DNA from: Siderastrea siderea
Lineage: Eukaryota > Cnidaria > Anthozoa > Scleractinia > Rhizangiidae
Assembly: GCA_964030785.1 (NCBI GenBank)
Contig: OZ034975.1
Span: forward strand, 33,571,769 to 33,635,768
DNA length: 64,000 bases
Direction of reading: 5' to 3'
The position numbers and the translations under genes were made by a program. Positions within the stretch are counted from its first letter, which is position 1. The number at the start of each line of letters is the position of its first letter. The notes under the pieces are model-generated. The model did no database searches and was not told the origin of the DNA. It was given only the letters and a program-made list of their open reading frames with translations. Shown here one piece after another: positions 44,863-54,153 of the stretch.

Positions 44863-46204
44863 AAAAATCCACCACGTTTATAACTTATATCGAAGCCAAA
44901 AATATTGTAAGCCTTTCAAGTTCAACAAGATGGTTTTTTGACTTTTTTATTCTTATCCATGCCTTCAAAATCTCGCTCATATAAAGAGGAACCAAAACCT
45001 ACATTTTGTTGAATCAAAAAACTTAGTGTGAAACAAACTTAAACGGTCTAAAAACGTAAACACTCCAAAGGAAGCCTTTAACAGTAGTATGGGCCTTCGA
45101 TAAGTTAGTTCGTAGCCTCATAACGTGAAAAACTAAATCTACAGGTAACTAAATTTTAAGATACAGGCGCCATTTATTGTTCCAAAATATTTAAAATGTA
45201 ACAACCCCACTTATCTCGAATAACTTCCCATCTCTAGAGCTCGGGATTTACTATTGCCGTTTTTGTTAGTCTAATTTTGGCCTTTTATTTTATTCTCAAT
45301 GAGAGAAGTAAAAGCGAACTACTTCAGAAAAGTTCACCCCACTTTGCTTAATTTACAATCTTTGTCAGAATCTCAACAATGCCGGCTTTTCACATTTTAA
45401 GTCTGCAAACGTTGTGTGAAGAAATTACTTATCGCAGGATTCATGGTCTAGTGGAGACAGTTAGAGCCTGATTGCACTGTAATTTAAACACTTCACGAAT
45501 AAGAACACGTAAGATGCGATAAATCTGGAAACATTTAAGGATTTGCATAATTATTTTTTTTTCCTGTAGTGTAAACTCAGCTTTAATTTCTTCACGGTAA
45601 CCAGTCGACCTTCAGTTGATATCGAGTGGAAGTGGTCCAAGCAAATCGCTAACTTTCCTTTCTGTCCCAGCCTCGGAGTGTAGTTCAATCTTTCTACTTT
45701 TTGTAAAGGTAAAATATAACTTTGAAGCACTGGATTCCTGAAAGAAATCGAATATTTTTTTTAGCTTGTCCAGTTCGGAAACGAAGATCTGATGCAAACT
45801 ACGTTTCGAACCGAAGTGTTCATTTGAATGGACAGTTGAAAATTCAATGTGATTAGAAGTTCGTGGGTTTGATTTTTGGGCGCAGTCAACAAAGTCATAT
45901 CACCCAGTTGACAGTCTCCATCTTAGAGCCCATGTTTCATGCTCGTTCCGTAGCTATAGTGTGTAGTACGCTGTAGGCAGTCCGCAGTCCGTAGTCCACA
46001 GTCCACTGTCAAAGTCCACGATGCAATAGCGTGACTCAATTTATCACGTGTTTCGAAATGCAAATTCTCGAATCACAACCGTGTGACCTCTGGGTCAGAC
46101 AAACGACCGATGTGTCTTTTGTATATATTATTGAATCGCCTGTCTTGCATTAACTAATACGTCTAATAAGATCTTGCAACACATGCTTTCCAATCATTGA
46201 TAAG
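44863..46204. other. Upstream region, no gene recognised
   Basis: Includes a degenerate tandem of AGTCCGCAGTCCGTAGTCCA at about 45976-46020. Possible promoter sequence of the exon at 46205; no clear core element. Confidence 0.4.
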
Positions 46205-46283
46205 ATGCCTCTGGTAAATTCAGCCCCATCACTTACAGATTGCGGTATTTTCCTTGCTCTATCTACATTACTTCCGCTTGCAG
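46205..46283 (+). CDS. Possible first exon with signal peptide
   Basis: ATG followed by 26 codons: MPLVNSAPSLTDCGIFLALS then TLLPLA, a short polar start and a hydrophobic core ending in Ala/Gly, then GCAG|GTATGT in phase 1. It fits a signal-peptide exon joining the phase-1 Ig exons common here. The next exon would lie past the Polinton, outside the window. Not proven. Confidence 0.45.
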
Positions 46284-47654
46284 GTATGTTATATATAACT
46301 TCCTTTCAGCCTATAAATCCGAAGCTTGTTCTTGTGTTGTCCTGAGGGAGGCTTTTAAATAAAGCTGACATAGTCAAAAACAACGTTTTCGAGTGAGTAT
46401 TTCATTTTGGTATCGTCAATACATGCACAAACTAGTATGTCAGCGACAATGTAAAAGAAAGCAGCGTTGATGTAGTCTCATATTCATGCTACCAATAGCA
46501 CGCGTATGAGTTAAAATGTCGAAGAATAACCAGATGCTTCACCTAGTGTTAATTTGACCACGCAGCGATATCGCTTTGATGGAACGGCCTCTTAAAGAAA
46601 GAAACTCGAATAACGAAACAATCAACCTCAAGAAATAATACTTCACTCAAAATAATTAAGGTCACCGTGATTGTGAATTGAAATTATATCAGCAGGAGGA
46701 GTGACGTGACTCACTCAAAGCCTTTTGTCAAAGAAACAGAAACGAGAGACGTTGTTAAGTGTTTTGTTCAATGTTAAATTCGACATTGGACTACATCTAT
46801 TCAACGGTTTCGCAGAATCAGGCCCATATTTTTCTAGGTGAACTATTCTTTTAAATAAAGCGTAGAGAAATTAATGACACGGGTAAGTTACGGCCGGACT
46901 CCGGTTCGCTGTGCAGCGCACAATAGCCACGGAGATTTTTACTGTCAATTTAATTCAGCAAAGACAGTTCCCTCAGCTACTTGCTAAAAGTGAGACTCGT
47001 GATAAGCGTTTCGTCTGTCATTTAATCAATAAAAATTTTGTTTTGTTGATCATTTTCTGTTCCTAAAATTTAATGTAGTCACCGCATTAATATTTTCTAT
47101 TATGGTTTATTTTAATGCAGCCGGGAAGGGTCTTAGATCGACTAAATGCCCGGTAGTCCAAAACCTTCAAAGAATGTCGACAGAAAAGCTACTCAAGCCC
47201 GACAAGAGTATTCGAGATTTGTTTAGAATTTTCAAGGGAATCAAAAACACATACACATATGATGGTCACAGTATCAATCAATCCCTTTCATACAGTTTGT
47301 TCTAGGAGCAAGTAAAGAGCTATAAACTATCAATAACATTACTGTTTCGTTACCGTTGTGGATGGCGTAAAGGATGAATAATAACATAAAGTAACATAAA
47401 TATAAAGACAAACGACGACGCTTCTATTTCTTTGAGTTTGTACATAGGCCGCCAAAAGCACCACTTTAAAAATGCTCTACCCAGATGAAAAAGTGGTGCA
47501 AACTGGGTTTTACATCCCAGGTTTTATACAAGCCAGCAAAAGGGTGACATGGATTTCATTTGCATATATTGTTCTTCGTGCCGCTTAGAAGGGTATCTAC
47601 TGTTTCGTTGTCATAACGTAATATCCTTGAAGTTAAGAAGGGGGGTGGGGGTGG
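46284..47654. other. No gene recognised
   Basis: Putative intron of the 46205 gene. The frame at 47102-47305 has no domain. Confidence 0.4.
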
Positions 47655-47857
47655 CTTACTTACTTACTTACTTAAGCCTCTTTACGCCATGTGGCGCATA
47701 AGGCGCCACTAAATCTCTCCAACGTAACGTTCCCTGTCTTGCGCAATTTTCGATGCCTCACTCCAAGTGAGGCCCAATGTTCCCTTTAGCTCTGCTTCCA
47801 CCGATCTTCTCCAAGTCAACCGAGGCCTGCCTCGTCTGCGTCTGCCATCTGGGGTCC
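47655..47857 (-). mobile_element. LINE ORF2 3' end (interrupted by the Polinton)
   Basis: The minus strand encodes WTPDGRRRRGRPRLTWRRSV followed by an EAELKG...AQDRER segment, the typical C-terminal end of non-LTR retrotransposon ORF2, then degenerates and ends in a (TAAG)n tail at 47655-47676. The upstream codons TATTGGACC resume on the far side of the Polinton at 63990-64000. Confidence 0.8.
47853..47857 (+). other. Polinton target-site duplication, left
   Basis: GGTCC, repeated at 63990-63994. The next base A is also shared, so the duplication may be read as five or six bases. Confidence 0.8.
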
Positions 47858-48000
47858 ACACACATGTAAGATGAGGGTTCTGGGACAGAAATTTAAATAA
47901 GCGGTTTTTTCACCGAAACTCGGCTCCCATGCTCGCCTCGTTTCGGTAAAAACAGCTTATTTAAATTTCTGTCCCAGAACACCTCATCTTACATGTGTGT
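47858..48000. repeat. Terminal palindrome inside the left TIR
   Basis: ACACACATGTAAGATGAGG at the start returns inverted as CCTCATCTTACATGTGTGT at 47982-48000, and the arms TTCTGGGACAGAAATTTAAA / TTTAAATTTCTGTCCCAGAA continue the pairing to a central loop around CGGCTCCCATGCTCGCC. Confidence 0.92.
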
Positions 48001-48011
48001 AACGCAAACAG

Positions 48012-48018
48012 TATAAAA
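48012..48018 (+). promoter_or_regulatory. TATA box in the left TIR
   Basis: TATAAAA 147 bp before the ATG at 48165. The same box is in the right TIR (63828-63834) ahead of the polymerase, so both terminal genes share one promoter sequence. Confidence 0.55.
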
Positions 48019-48164
48019 ACGAAGTGTGTGACTTCGCGGACCAGTGAAGAGGATGTGTCACAGAAAATATTTTATATTTGAGAAATGTCTGCACTGGTAT
48101 GTATACAAAGTGGCCCAGAATTATTTCCTATTGAACAAGTATCATCACAAGTATATACACCAAA

Positions 48165-48437
48165 ATGGCAGCCGCAAGATATTCGTCTTGGAAAGAGATA
48201 CACAATGAGCTTTTAAAACAACCTTTCTGTCATAACAGGCAGCAACTTGTACGTATAATTATATGTTTAGATTATATAGACTGTCGCTGGGAAGGGCTTT
48301 GTTACCCTTGTTTTAAGCAAGGAATCAAACATAAACTGTGTTACACTCCTCCGATCGAGAATTTACCTTTATTAAAGATTTGTTCTGATACTTACGATTG
48401 GCACAGCTCATATAACGAAATAAAATTCGAATATTAA
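48165..48437 (+). CDS. Small Cys-rich protein 1 (Polinton)
   Basis: 90 residues. The first eight (MAAARYSS) come from the TIR and are identical to the start of the polymerase on the other end. The rest is a paralogue of the next gene: WKEIHNELLKQPFC, LVRIIICLDY, C....CYPCFKQ. The two CxxC-like pairs suggest metal binding. Unlike its paralogue it lacks the N-terminal helical region. Function unknown. Confidence 0.65.
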   Translation: MAAARYSSWKEIHNELLKQPFCHNRQQLVRIIICLDYIDCRWEGLCYPCFKQGIKHKLCYTPPIENLPLLKICSDTYDWHSSYNEIKFEY

Positions 48438-48558
48438 CCACTGATAAACAGGTATTATTCATTCAATCTATGATATACTACTTTACAACCGAAAAAAAAG
48501 AAAACATAACTTAACACACACATTTTTTTTTATCTGATAAGATATTTATGAGTCAAAT

Positions 48559-48915
48559 TTGATGGTTGCCGGACTCAACAACTGTCAGGTTATTGAAGCA
48601 ATACAAAACCTACCACCAGAGTTACGTGAGATAATTTATAAACATTACCTCGCCATAAAACTGAAAGAGCGAGAGGCTTTGGGTTGGAACCTGGTTCACA
48701 ATGAGCTTTTAATTCAACCTTTCTGTTCTGAAATGGAGCGGCTTGTACATATTATAGTGTGTGTAGCCTATATGCACTGTTGTTGTGGAGGGTGTTGTTA
48801 CCCTTGTTATAAACAAGAAGAAATCTTATATGAAATAACCACCCCAGTTCCAATACTTGATATAACTCTAGTTAATTATTGCACTGATATATGGGAAGAA
48901 GACCACAGCCATTAA
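48559..48915 (+). CDS. Small Cys-rich protein 2 (Polinton)
   Basis: 118 residues. N-terminal region LPPELREIIYKHYLAIKLKE is helical and reminiscent of an F-box or similar short helical adaptor; then WNLVHNELLIQPFC, LVHIIVCVAYMHCCCGGCC and CYPCYKQ shared with the preceding gene. Likely a tandem duplicate. The adaptor idea is only a resemblance. Starts at 48559 or at the next Met codon. Confidence 0.65.
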   Translation: MMVAGLNNCQVIEAIQNLPPELREIIYKHYLAIKLKEREALGWNLVHNELLIQPFCSEMERLVHIIVCVAYMHCCCGGCCYPCYKQEEILYEITTPVPILDITLVNYCTDIWEEDHSH

Positions 48916-49052
48916 GTTGTGTTTACAGCGCGTGAATTCGCGGTCTGGTGTAACTCACAGACAATGACGTCATTTATATTCTCGTTCAAACATTGAAGGG
49001 AAACTCCCTAACAACTCAAGCTTGAAAAAACAAATCAATATTCACAGACAGG

Positions 49053-49370
49053 TTACATTAATTCATAATCAAAATATTCATTACCGTCAGCAGAAGTTTT
49101 GAGACCTATTTTGTAGACAAATTGATAATAATTATCTTCCATCAGGTCTTCTGTAAGTCGTTTAGGGGCCCACACACAAAACTCATCTCCATTTTTTGTT
49201 ACCAAAGTTAAAGTAGCTGAATCCCCATATTTACCTTTTCTATATTTAACTTTTTTAATTTTGTAAATAGTGTCTGAAATATCCCGCCATTTTAAAATTT
49301 CTTTTCTTTCAAAACTTTCTTCTGTTGGCCAGTCTTGTGAGATCGCATGTTGATCTGTGCAGACAGCCAT
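49053..49370 (-). CDS. Unknown 105-aa protein, possible OB-like fold
   Basis: Short N-terminal tail, then predicted beta strands: YKIKKVKYRKGKYGDSATLT, KNGDEFCVWAPKRL and the final NYYQFVYKIGLK...EYFDYELM. Strand pattern and size fit a small single-stranded-DNA-binding (OB) fold, as might help replication, but no signature motif is seen. It is the first minus-strand gene after the two Cys-rich genes. Confidence 0.5.
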   Translation of the reverse strand: MAVCTDQHAISQDWPTEESFERKEILKWRDISDTIYKIKKVKYRKGKYGDSATLTLVTKNGDEFCVWAPKRLTEDLMEDNYYQFVYKIGLKTSADGNEYFDYELM

Positions 49371-49717
49371 AGTAAGAGATGTGTTGAAGATACATTTGTT
49401 TAAATAGCGTGTATTTTTCTACTCGAGGTAAAATTTTGTGAAGCGCATGCGTAAAAACATCCAATTATTATGACATAAAGGTGAAGGACAGAAAAAGGGT
49501 ACCATAAGGAATAGAAGAAGAAAAATGTGTTTAATATATATTGAAAGTGATCAATATTAATTAGTTCACTCATTGGTAAAGCCTTAGGGGGGTGATGGTT
49601 GGCCACCATCTGAACCCTGTTTGAGGGCTTGCATGCGGTGAATTACGAGGTATAGGGGAACTCCTTCCAGTGGGAGAGTACCCTACGGGTGAGCCCGCCT
49701 CGGCCCTACGGGTGACA

Positions 49718-49866
49718 GGGGGGTGCTCAGAGATCCCTCGGGATTTCAACCTCGCTCCCAGAGGTAAAATGTGGAATGACAACCGCCTTGTCAGCGGTTA
49801 AATCCTCACTTCGGTGAGGTGAAAGTCCTAGCCGAGGCTAGGCAAGAACAGCCACGAGCACCCCCC
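49718..49866 (+). ncRNA. Candidate structured RNA in the Polinton
   Basis: An 11-bp perfect stem GGGGGGTGCTC (49718-49728) / GAGCACCCCCC (49856-49866) encloses at least five local hairpins: ATCC/GGAT (49733-49744), ACCTC/GAGGT (49749-49765), AACCGC/GCGGTT (49781-49799), CCTCAC-TTCG-GTGAGG (49804-49819, a cUUCGg tetraloop) and CCTAGC/GCTAGG (49827-49842). Two ACCCTACGGGT hairpins precede it. GC content is far above that of the rest of the element. Known family not recognised; transcribed strand is assumed. Confidence 0.4.
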
Positions 49867-49889
49867 GACAAGGGTTTTGCTCTTTTATG

Positions 49890-49990
49890 TGACCTGTCAC
49901 GCAATATCACGCGTGACTGTCACGTTTGCCGTCACGCAATGTCACGCCTCTTGTCACATAAGGTCACGCGTGACTATCACGCATTTTTCG
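49890..49990. repeat. TCACGC/GTCACG motif array
   Basis: At least seven GTCACG or TCACGC units within about 100 bp, two of them as the palindrome TCACGCGTGA (49908-49917 and about 49964-49973). Looks like an iteron-type protein-binding array. Confidence 0.65.
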
Positions 49991-50237
49991 TTTATTATAA
50001 GAAAAAAGGTTTCTTTTTCAATTTTAAGAGGAAAAAATCTTATTAGGGAACCACATCTTGGCCTGAAATTGGGTAACCATCTTCATCACGAGTTGGTAAC
50101 AATATTTTTGAAACACACTCACGAGTGATAAGCCGTATTTGTCTAATATCAGGAGGAGTGAGAAGTTCAAAAAACCAATAACAAATAGTTGCAAAAAGTG
50201 CAATCATTTTGTTAGCGTATATAATTACTTTAAAAAT

Positions 50238-50723
50238 CTACAATTGAGTGAATTTTTTATCGTACTTTTCAGAAATAGATAGCGGAATTTCCATACAATG
50301 ATCAGTGACGAAATTATCTATCATTTTTAATTTATCAAGAAAGGCCTTCTCGTCGAAAACTTCACCTCTGAGGTAAAAGCGAATCTCATCAAGAATTTTT
50401 TGGTATTCGATACGGGCAAAATTAGCTTGTTCTGTTTTCTTATCGTATTTCTTAAGACTTGCCACTGCTTTCAAAATAAGACCAACACCAGTTAAAGTTG
50501 CCATGACAGCAGGGTTCAACGTAATTCCTCCAGCTACTGCGGCACTGATTATTAACTTACCAGCTGAAAGATTACAAACAAAATTTTTTCTTCGAAAACC
50601 GCGGTGCAACTTTTCATAGCCATAATGTTTCTTATGGTAATAACCATACAAATTTTTCAGAATTTTAACTTTCTCTGTAGAAAGTGTTTGGTCGATATGG
50701 TTGAATTCGAAAATGTCCCGCAT
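50238..50723 (-). CDS. Membrane-type Polinton protein
   Basis: 161 residues. A hydrophobic region at about 54-92 (GKLIISAAVAGGITLNPAVM then ATLTGVGLILKAVASLK) could make one or two membrane helices; the rest is charged and helical (YDKKTEQANFARIEYQKILD). Preceded by an AT-rich TTATTTATTATATAG start region. Part of the minus-strand block with the fibre and ATPase. Function unknown; a virion-membrane role is inference. Confidence 0.6.
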   Translation of the reverse strand: MRDIFEFNHIDQTLSTEKVKILKNLYGYYHKKHYGYEKLHRGFRRKNFVCNLSAGKLIISAAVAGGITLNPAVMATLTGVGLILKAVASLKKYDKKTEQANFARIEYQKILDEIRFYLRGEVFDEKAFLDKLKMIDNFVTDHCMEIPLSISEKYDKKFTQL

Positions 50724-50752
50724 TGTGCTATATAATAAATATAAAAAAGTTT

Positions 50753-52051
50753 TTATGGCACTCTATATTCAATCAAAATTAAGAAATCTTCATTTTTAAA
50801 TTTTGGAGAATACAAACACACCGATAAAACACCATTTGTCATTTTTAAATTAATATCTATTTTTTGTTTTTTAATTGCTTTTGTTGAATTTAACATATTA
50901 AAAGTAAATTCATTAGCTATTTTTAAAGTAATAGCTGGAAATTGCCCTGCATCTTTTTTAAATAATACTGTTGCATTTAATAAAAAGCAATTTGGAATGA
51001 GTACACTTGAATGGCCATTTAATACAAAAAATATTTCATTATTTTTCGTAGATAAATACCCATGTAAATAATGAACGGAACCATTCAAATTATGTCCGTT
51101 TAAAGACAAATCTGTTTCCATTACCATTTTTCCGTTTTCAATAACAAACGCGGTGTCATAGACACTTGGGTCAACATTTGAAATTGTTTCTGTAACACCA
51201 TAAACAATTAGATGACCAATTGTTAAAAGTGATGGAAAACTAACTGTACCGTGAAGATCGAGATATAGGAATTGTGGAGGTGAGCTACCCCATCTGTGAA
51301 AATTGATGACTGTTTTGGTGTACCTTTCGAATGTTTTTGTTGCATAATTAGAAATTGAAATCGTACTGCCTTGCACACTCAACTCACTCATTTCCGGCGG
51401 AAACCATTCAACGACCATTGTATAGTAACCGACCGGAAGTTTATATAGGTTAAAACCGAGGCGTGACCGGTACTGGTTGGGTGAACCTTTTTCAAACAAG
51501 AGTTTAAGTTGGTAAGCTTTTTTATTTATTTGATGTGGAGACTCGGGAAAATCGTTGATACCCAAAACCTCGATATTGTTTTCACTCGAAGATTCATCAG
51601 TGTCTTCCATCAAGTATCTGAAGGCGTCTCTTTTTTGCCCCGAGTTAATAATCTGTGATTCATGAATTTTTTGAGTGACAAGATCTCTCACAGTTGTTAT
51701 TTCATTTTGTATAAAATCAACATTAACTGCGGATTTCGAATCTTTGAAATCGGTTTTTAAGTTAACAATTTTATTATTGTTTAAATTCAAGTTTCCAGTC
51801 ATATTGTTAGTACCATCAAATTTGAGAAACTTTTTGTTTGTAACGTCATCAATTTTGTAGTTAACAAACTCGACACATGCAGCGTCTCTTTTGTTTGATG
51901 GAAGATCAAGATTGATAATTGATTTATTTTTCATATCAATATTTGCTCCTTTATCCAATTTTTTCGCAAGCTGATTATCGACATACTTTTTGTTTGTGGC
52001 TTGATCTGCCTGTACTGGGTCTTTAACGTTGTAGATTGTATTATTGTTCAT
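50753..52051 (-). CDS. Fibre-like protein (Polinton)
   Basis: 432 residues. The N-terminal 140 residues repeat a phage-tail-fibre-like unit ([40 protein letters not shown]), which builds trimeric beta shafts. The C-terminal half is beta-rich (a probable head, about 180-432). Its ATG overlaps the stop of the collagen-like gene (ATGA), and the reading frame is -1 relative to it, so both may be one protein; see findings. Likely a receptor-binding spike by analogy with fibre proteins. Confidence 0.72.
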   Translation of the reverse strand: MNNNTIYNVKDPVQADQATNKKYVDNQLAKKLDKGANIDMKNKSIINLDLPSNKRDAACVEFVNYKIDDVTNKKFLKFDGTNNMTGNLNLNNNKIVNLKTDFKDSKSAVNVDFIQNEITTVRDLVTQKIHESQIINSGQKRDAFRYLMEDTDESSSENNIEVLGINDFPESPHQINKKAYQLKLLFEKGSPNQYRSRLGFNLYKLPVGYYTMVVEWFPPEMSELSVQGSTISISNYATKTFERYTKTVINFHRWGSSPPQFLYLDLHGTVSFPSLLTIGHLIVYGVTETISNVDPSVYDTAFVIENGKMVMETDLSLNGHNLNGSVHYLHGYLSTKNNEIFFVLNGHSSVLIPNCFLLNATVLFKKDAGQFPAITLKIANEFTFNMLNSTKAIKKQKIDINLKMTNGVLSVCLYSPKFKNEDFLILIEYRVP

Positions 52052-52494
52052 ATCAATGCTCCGCCTTCCTTTTTTGAAAGAAAGATATTTCTCGTGTCTT
52101 GATAGTTTATTACCTTTGTCAGATCACCGTGGACAGGATAAGGGTTGCTTTTTAAACGCAAAATATCGTACTTATTTTGCATGTCAATATTAGCAGAACC
52201 GCTGACACTACCCTGAGATCCAGGATCACCTTTATCGCCTTTATCGCCCTTGTCGCCCTTGTCGCCTTTTAAACCCCGTGGTCCTTGTGCTCCCTCCTGA
52301 CCTTGTAGTCCAGCGGGCCCTTTTTCTCCTCTTGGACCATTAGGACCCTGTGGTCCTCCAGGGCCTTTATCACCCTTCGATCCAGGAGGAACCTCGGGGC
52401 CAGGAGGACCCCCTGGGCCAGGAGGACCCACTTTTTCACTTTCACTCGTCGTTGTTTGGCTAGTTCCACCTATTTGACTGTTAATATACCTCAT
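52048..52494 (-). CDS. Collagen-like protein (Polinton)
   Basis: 148 residues. Residues about 23-98 are Gly-X-Y repeats ([26 protein letters not shown]), a collagen triple helix; a fibre-type unit ([15 protein letters not shown]) follows. Starts one base inside the stop of the ATPase gene (TAATG), so it is tightly coupled. Trimerisation stalk of a fibre is the likely role. Confidence 0.8.
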   Translation of the reverse strand: MRYINSQIGGTSQTTTSESEKVGPPGPGGPPGPEVPPGSKGDKGPGGPQGPNGPRGEKGPAGLQGQEGAQGPRGLKGDKGDKGDKGDKGDPGSQGSVSGSANIDMQNKYDILRLKSNPYPVHGDLTKVINYQDTRNIFLSKKEGGALI

Positions 52495-53126
52495 TATATA
52501 TCTTCATCAAAATTTTTTTTCATTAATTTTTGGGGTTTGACATAGTAAAAGAAAGAATATTTTTTATCGGTAGCGCGATCTAAAGCGTTATGATCCACAC
52601 CTATCTCGTCTGCAATCCGTTTGTTTTCTCTTGGAAGAAATCTAAAAATACCAAAATGGCTGCAGTTATCACGGATGTTTTTCGGCACCTTGTAAAAAGT
52701 TTGAGTGAGGTAAATAACGCAGCAGTTTCTGTGCCGCCCGCTGATGAAATAGTTAATTATGCTGTTTTGGTTGCTTTCACAAACCAGATCGTCAAAAACA
52801 ACTATTTTTTGGTTGTCCGTCGGAAGTTCTTCGAGTGGAATAATTTCATCACCATAAGCCTCAATAACCTCGTAACCAACCTTGGGGTTGATTCGTTTAG
52901 CAAACTCCTGCAAAAGATCCTGGTATTTGTTCTGGTGCAGGTTCTTTGAAAAGAGGTAAATTTTATCATACTCTAACAACTCATAAAGCATATGCAGTAA
53001 TGTGTTTGTTTTACCAGAATTACTGGGCCCACAAATTAACATCCGAAAAACATCTGCTGGCATACAAGGGTGACCTTGCCTGTAGTCACTCTCGGAAGAA
53101 CCTGGGTCATAATTTGGAATCTTCAT
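52494..53126 (-). CDS. DNA packaging ATPase (A32/FtsK-like)
   Basis: 210 residues. Walker A GPSNSGKT at 33-40, Walker B IVVFDD at 108-113, then the sensor segment [19 protein letters not shown]. Pumps DNA into the capsid in Polinton and related viruses. Complete length for the family. Starts 34 bp from the divergent PPxY gene, sharing an AT-rich promoter region. Confidence 0.95.
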   Translation of the reverse strand: MKIPNYDPGSSESDYRQGHPCMPADVFRMLICGPSNSGKTNTLLHMLYELLEYDKIYLFSKNLHQNKYQDLLQEFAKRINPKVGYEVIEAYGDEIIPLEELPTDNQKIVVFDDLVCESNQNSIINYFISGRHRNCCVIYLTQTFYKVPKNIRDNCSHFGIFRFLPRENKRIADEIGVDHNALDRATDKKYSFFYYVKPQKLMKKNFDEDI

Positions 53127-53160
53127 TTTTTTTTCGCTTCTATATATTAACGCTGGAAAT
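53127..53160. promoter_or_regulatory. Bidirectional promoter region
   Basis: 34 bp between divergent starts, with TATATATT in the middle. Must drive the ATPase-collagen-fibre genes leftward and the PPxY-capsid block rightward. Confidence 0.55.
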
Positions 53161-54144
53161 ATGTCAATGAAAAAATGGCGTCAGCGGGGTGAAGAAAAGT
53201 TGAAGCTTGAAGAACAAACAGAAGAAATTCACCAAAAATTCAAAATGGATAAAATAAACAAAGAGTTTGGTCAGCTTTCAGGAGAAGAGTTTTTTAAACC
53301 AATCACAAAAAGGCTTGATGAAAAAAGCAGCACCACTGTGGAAGAAGAAGAGGAGGAGCAGGAATTTCCTGATTACACAATGGATGAATTTGACGAAACT
53401 TACCCTTTTGGTGATGAATTCAGACCGGATGGACCAACACCAGTACCATCACCATCACCATCACCAACACCACCACCATCATCACCACCACCACCCTCAT
53501 ATCAAGAAGTTGTTGATGATGATGATGATGATGATTTTCCACCACCACCACCCCAAACGCTGATGGAAGAAAAAAAATTCACACGTAAAGAGTGGGGGGA
53601 ACCGAAACCGGTTAAAAAAGAATATTCCCATGAATCAACCCTATTGCAAACAGTTAATCAACTGATCAGGAAATTCGGAAATAATCCCAATTACAAAGTA
53701 AAAAGTAAAAATTCACCATTATATAATTATTCAATTGAGGACCTCAAAAAAGTAAGAGATGGAATTTATGCAAAAAGAGGGGTTCCAAAAACAGTTTTTG
53801 AGAAACAGTTACAGGCGGAGAAGTATAGACTGAAGCCCAGTCCCCCACACAAAAAAAGAGAAACTACTCCAACCCCTTTGGAAAAAGCTGTCATGAGCCG
53901 AAGACCTGCTTTTGAACTTTCTGATAATGAAGATGACTCTTATGAACAGGATTGGGAAACCGAAGGAAGTGGCTTCTATGATGATGAAGCTGAAAAATTG
54001 GTTGATCAACTTAATTTAAGTTTTGGATCAATAAAAGCAGGAAACAATTCGATAAAACTTAAAAAGTATATATTTTATCTGCTTGATTCGCTTGTGGAAC
54101 TTGGAAGAATAAATGAAAATCAAAAGAAAAAATTATTTCATTAA
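53161..54144 (+). CDS. Structural-type protein with PPxY motif (Polinton)
   Basis: 327 residues. Charged N-terminus, a Pro/Ser run (PSPSPSPTPPPSSPPPPSY, about 96-114) with PPSY at 111-114, an Asp run at 119-125, and a conserved C-terminal helical part (KKYIFYLLDSLVELGRINEN). PPxY is a late-domain motif that recruits NEDD4-type ligases and ESCRT in enveloped viruses. First gene of the capsid block. Core function unknown. Confidence 0.65.
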   Translation: MSMKKWRQRGEEKLKLEEQTEEIHQKFKMDKINKEFGQLSGEEFFKPITKRLDEKSSTTVEEEEEEQEFPDYTMDEFDETYPFGDEFRPDGPTPVPSPSPSPTPPPSSPPPPSYQEVVDDDDDDDFPPPPPQTLMEEKKFTRKEWGEPKPVKKEYSHESTLLQTVNQLIRKFGNNPNYKVKSKNSPLYNYSIEDLKKVRDGIYAKRGVPKTVFEKQLQAEKYRLKPSPPHKKRETTPTPLEKAVMSRRPAFELSDNEDDSYEQDWETEGSGFYDDEAEKLVDQLNLSFGSIKAGNNSIKLKKYIFYLLDSLVELGRINENQKKKLFH

Positions 54145-54153
54145 TATAAAACA

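Larger units (their letters stand above)
47858..48187 (+). repeat. Polinton left terminal inverted repeat
   Basis: 330 bp, matched by 63659-63989. The outer 143 bp form a palindrome. It carries a TATAAAA box at 48012-48018 and the ATG plus first eight codons of the leftmost gene. Confidence 0.95.
49371..50237. other. Long intergenic region: structured segment and TCACGC array
   Basis: No convincing gene. Holds a GC-rich segment with many short hairpins (49589-49870) and a motif array (49890-49990), both described separately. Confidence 0.7.

Noticed and set aside
49718..49866. Group I or group II intron core
   Set aside because: No P7/P3 core or domain V signature could be matched, and the surrounding region is intergenic.
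49890..49990. CRISPR-like array
   Set aside because: Units are 6-10 bp with irregular, very short gaps; not CRISPR, and the DNA is eukaryotic.
49819..50128. Two plus-strand frames over the TCACGC array
   Set aside because: Low-complexity translations of the motif array (SRVTVTFAVTQ type); no support.
53267..53563. His/Met-rich frame
   Set aside because: Shadow of the Pro/Asp runs of the PPxY gene in another frame.
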